64,000 nucleotides of DNA, from positions 14,136,001 through 14,200,000 of the forward strand of contig OW204012.1 of NCBI GenBank assembly GCA_934047225.1, written 5' to 3'. Positions 63,740 to 64,000 of the stretch are shown here, in pieces. The notes beneath the pieces were generated by a model, which was not told the origin of the DNA, did not search any database, and was given only the letters and a program-made list of their open reading frames with translations. The position numbers were made by a program, and so were the translations under genes. Each line of letters opens with the position of its first letter. Within the stretch, counting starts at the first letter, position 1. The DNA is from Ypsolopha sequella. Taxonomy: Eukaryota > Arthropoda > Insecta > Lepidoptera > Ypsolophidae.

Positions 63740-64000
63740 GTGAGTAGACACGCCTGCGGGCAGCATGTCATCGATATAAGTTCGATGAGGTCCATAATAT
63801 GCGTTTAGAATAACAATAAGGACGGGCTTTCGGCCAACTTAAGGCGGGGTTTTCCTAATTTTGTCTCTTTTCACTCTAAGGTTAAACGTCAGTCGTTTGG
63901 TGCATAACCTAACTTTGTTTTTTTTTTTGTTAAGAAGTTAACACGTTGAAGGACAGAGACGCTGGACGGCGTCCTACAGCGTACTTACTATTAGATATAC
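63740..64000 (+). other. Antizyme intron 6, incomplete
   Basis: Starts GTGAGTAGAC. No acceptor followed by an antizyme C-terminal reading frame is seen before the window ends. Confidence 0.6.

Overview
This window looks like nuclear DNA from a moth or butterfly. It is AT-rich and intron-bearing, and packed with interspersed repeats: long non-LTR retrotransposons, palindromic MITEs, SINE-like repeats and minisatellites. At the left end is a chorion (eggshell) type gene. Most of the right two-thirds is one split host gene.

Left end, 1-14.1 kb: a cluster of small secreted-protein genes with one shared plan. Exon 1 codes for exactly 17 signal-peptide residues, then a phase-0 intron, then one large exon. 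The genes are: a leftward gene of which only exon 1 is in the window (ATG at 391); a rightward chorion-family gene (1266-2472) whose intron holds a SINE-like repeat; a leftward Cys/Gly-tailed chorion-like gene (10448-9317) whose intron holds a retrotransposon fragment; and a rightward gene for a secreted Asn/Gln/Pro-rich protein I do not recognise (12289-13990). The first two are divergent, each with its own TATA box.

Middle, 14-22 kb: MITEs, then an apparently full-length LINE (about 15765-22002, candidate 8-bp target duplication) with intact ORF1 and ORF2. Truncated 3' copies of the same family lie at 5.7-6.5, 11.8 and 29.7 kb.

23.4 kb to the right edge: ornithine decarboxylase antizyme, + strand. 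Two alternative first exons (23381-23487 and 28607-28710) end in the same phase and can both join common exon 2 (52693-52794). Exon 3 (53254-53358) carries the programmed +1 frameshift site, TCC-TGA-T, and all downstream exons (54042-54145, 56425-56520, 63627-63739) are open only in the +1 frame. The last exon lies beyond 64000. The introns hold a second LINE (minus strand, about 47868-52629, ending about 60 nt before exon 2), TTAA-flanked MITEs, 'ACAAGGTG' palindromic MITEs, three large minisatellites, and a small minus-strand motif at 60925-60964 with the layout of a minimal hammerhead ribozyme, inside an element with perfect 52-bp terminal inverted repeats.

The host genes serve two separate purposes: eggshell or secreted structural proteins on the left, and polyamine feedback control (antizyme) on the right. 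Nothing in the sequence links them functionally. All assignments come from reading the sequence; no searches were run.
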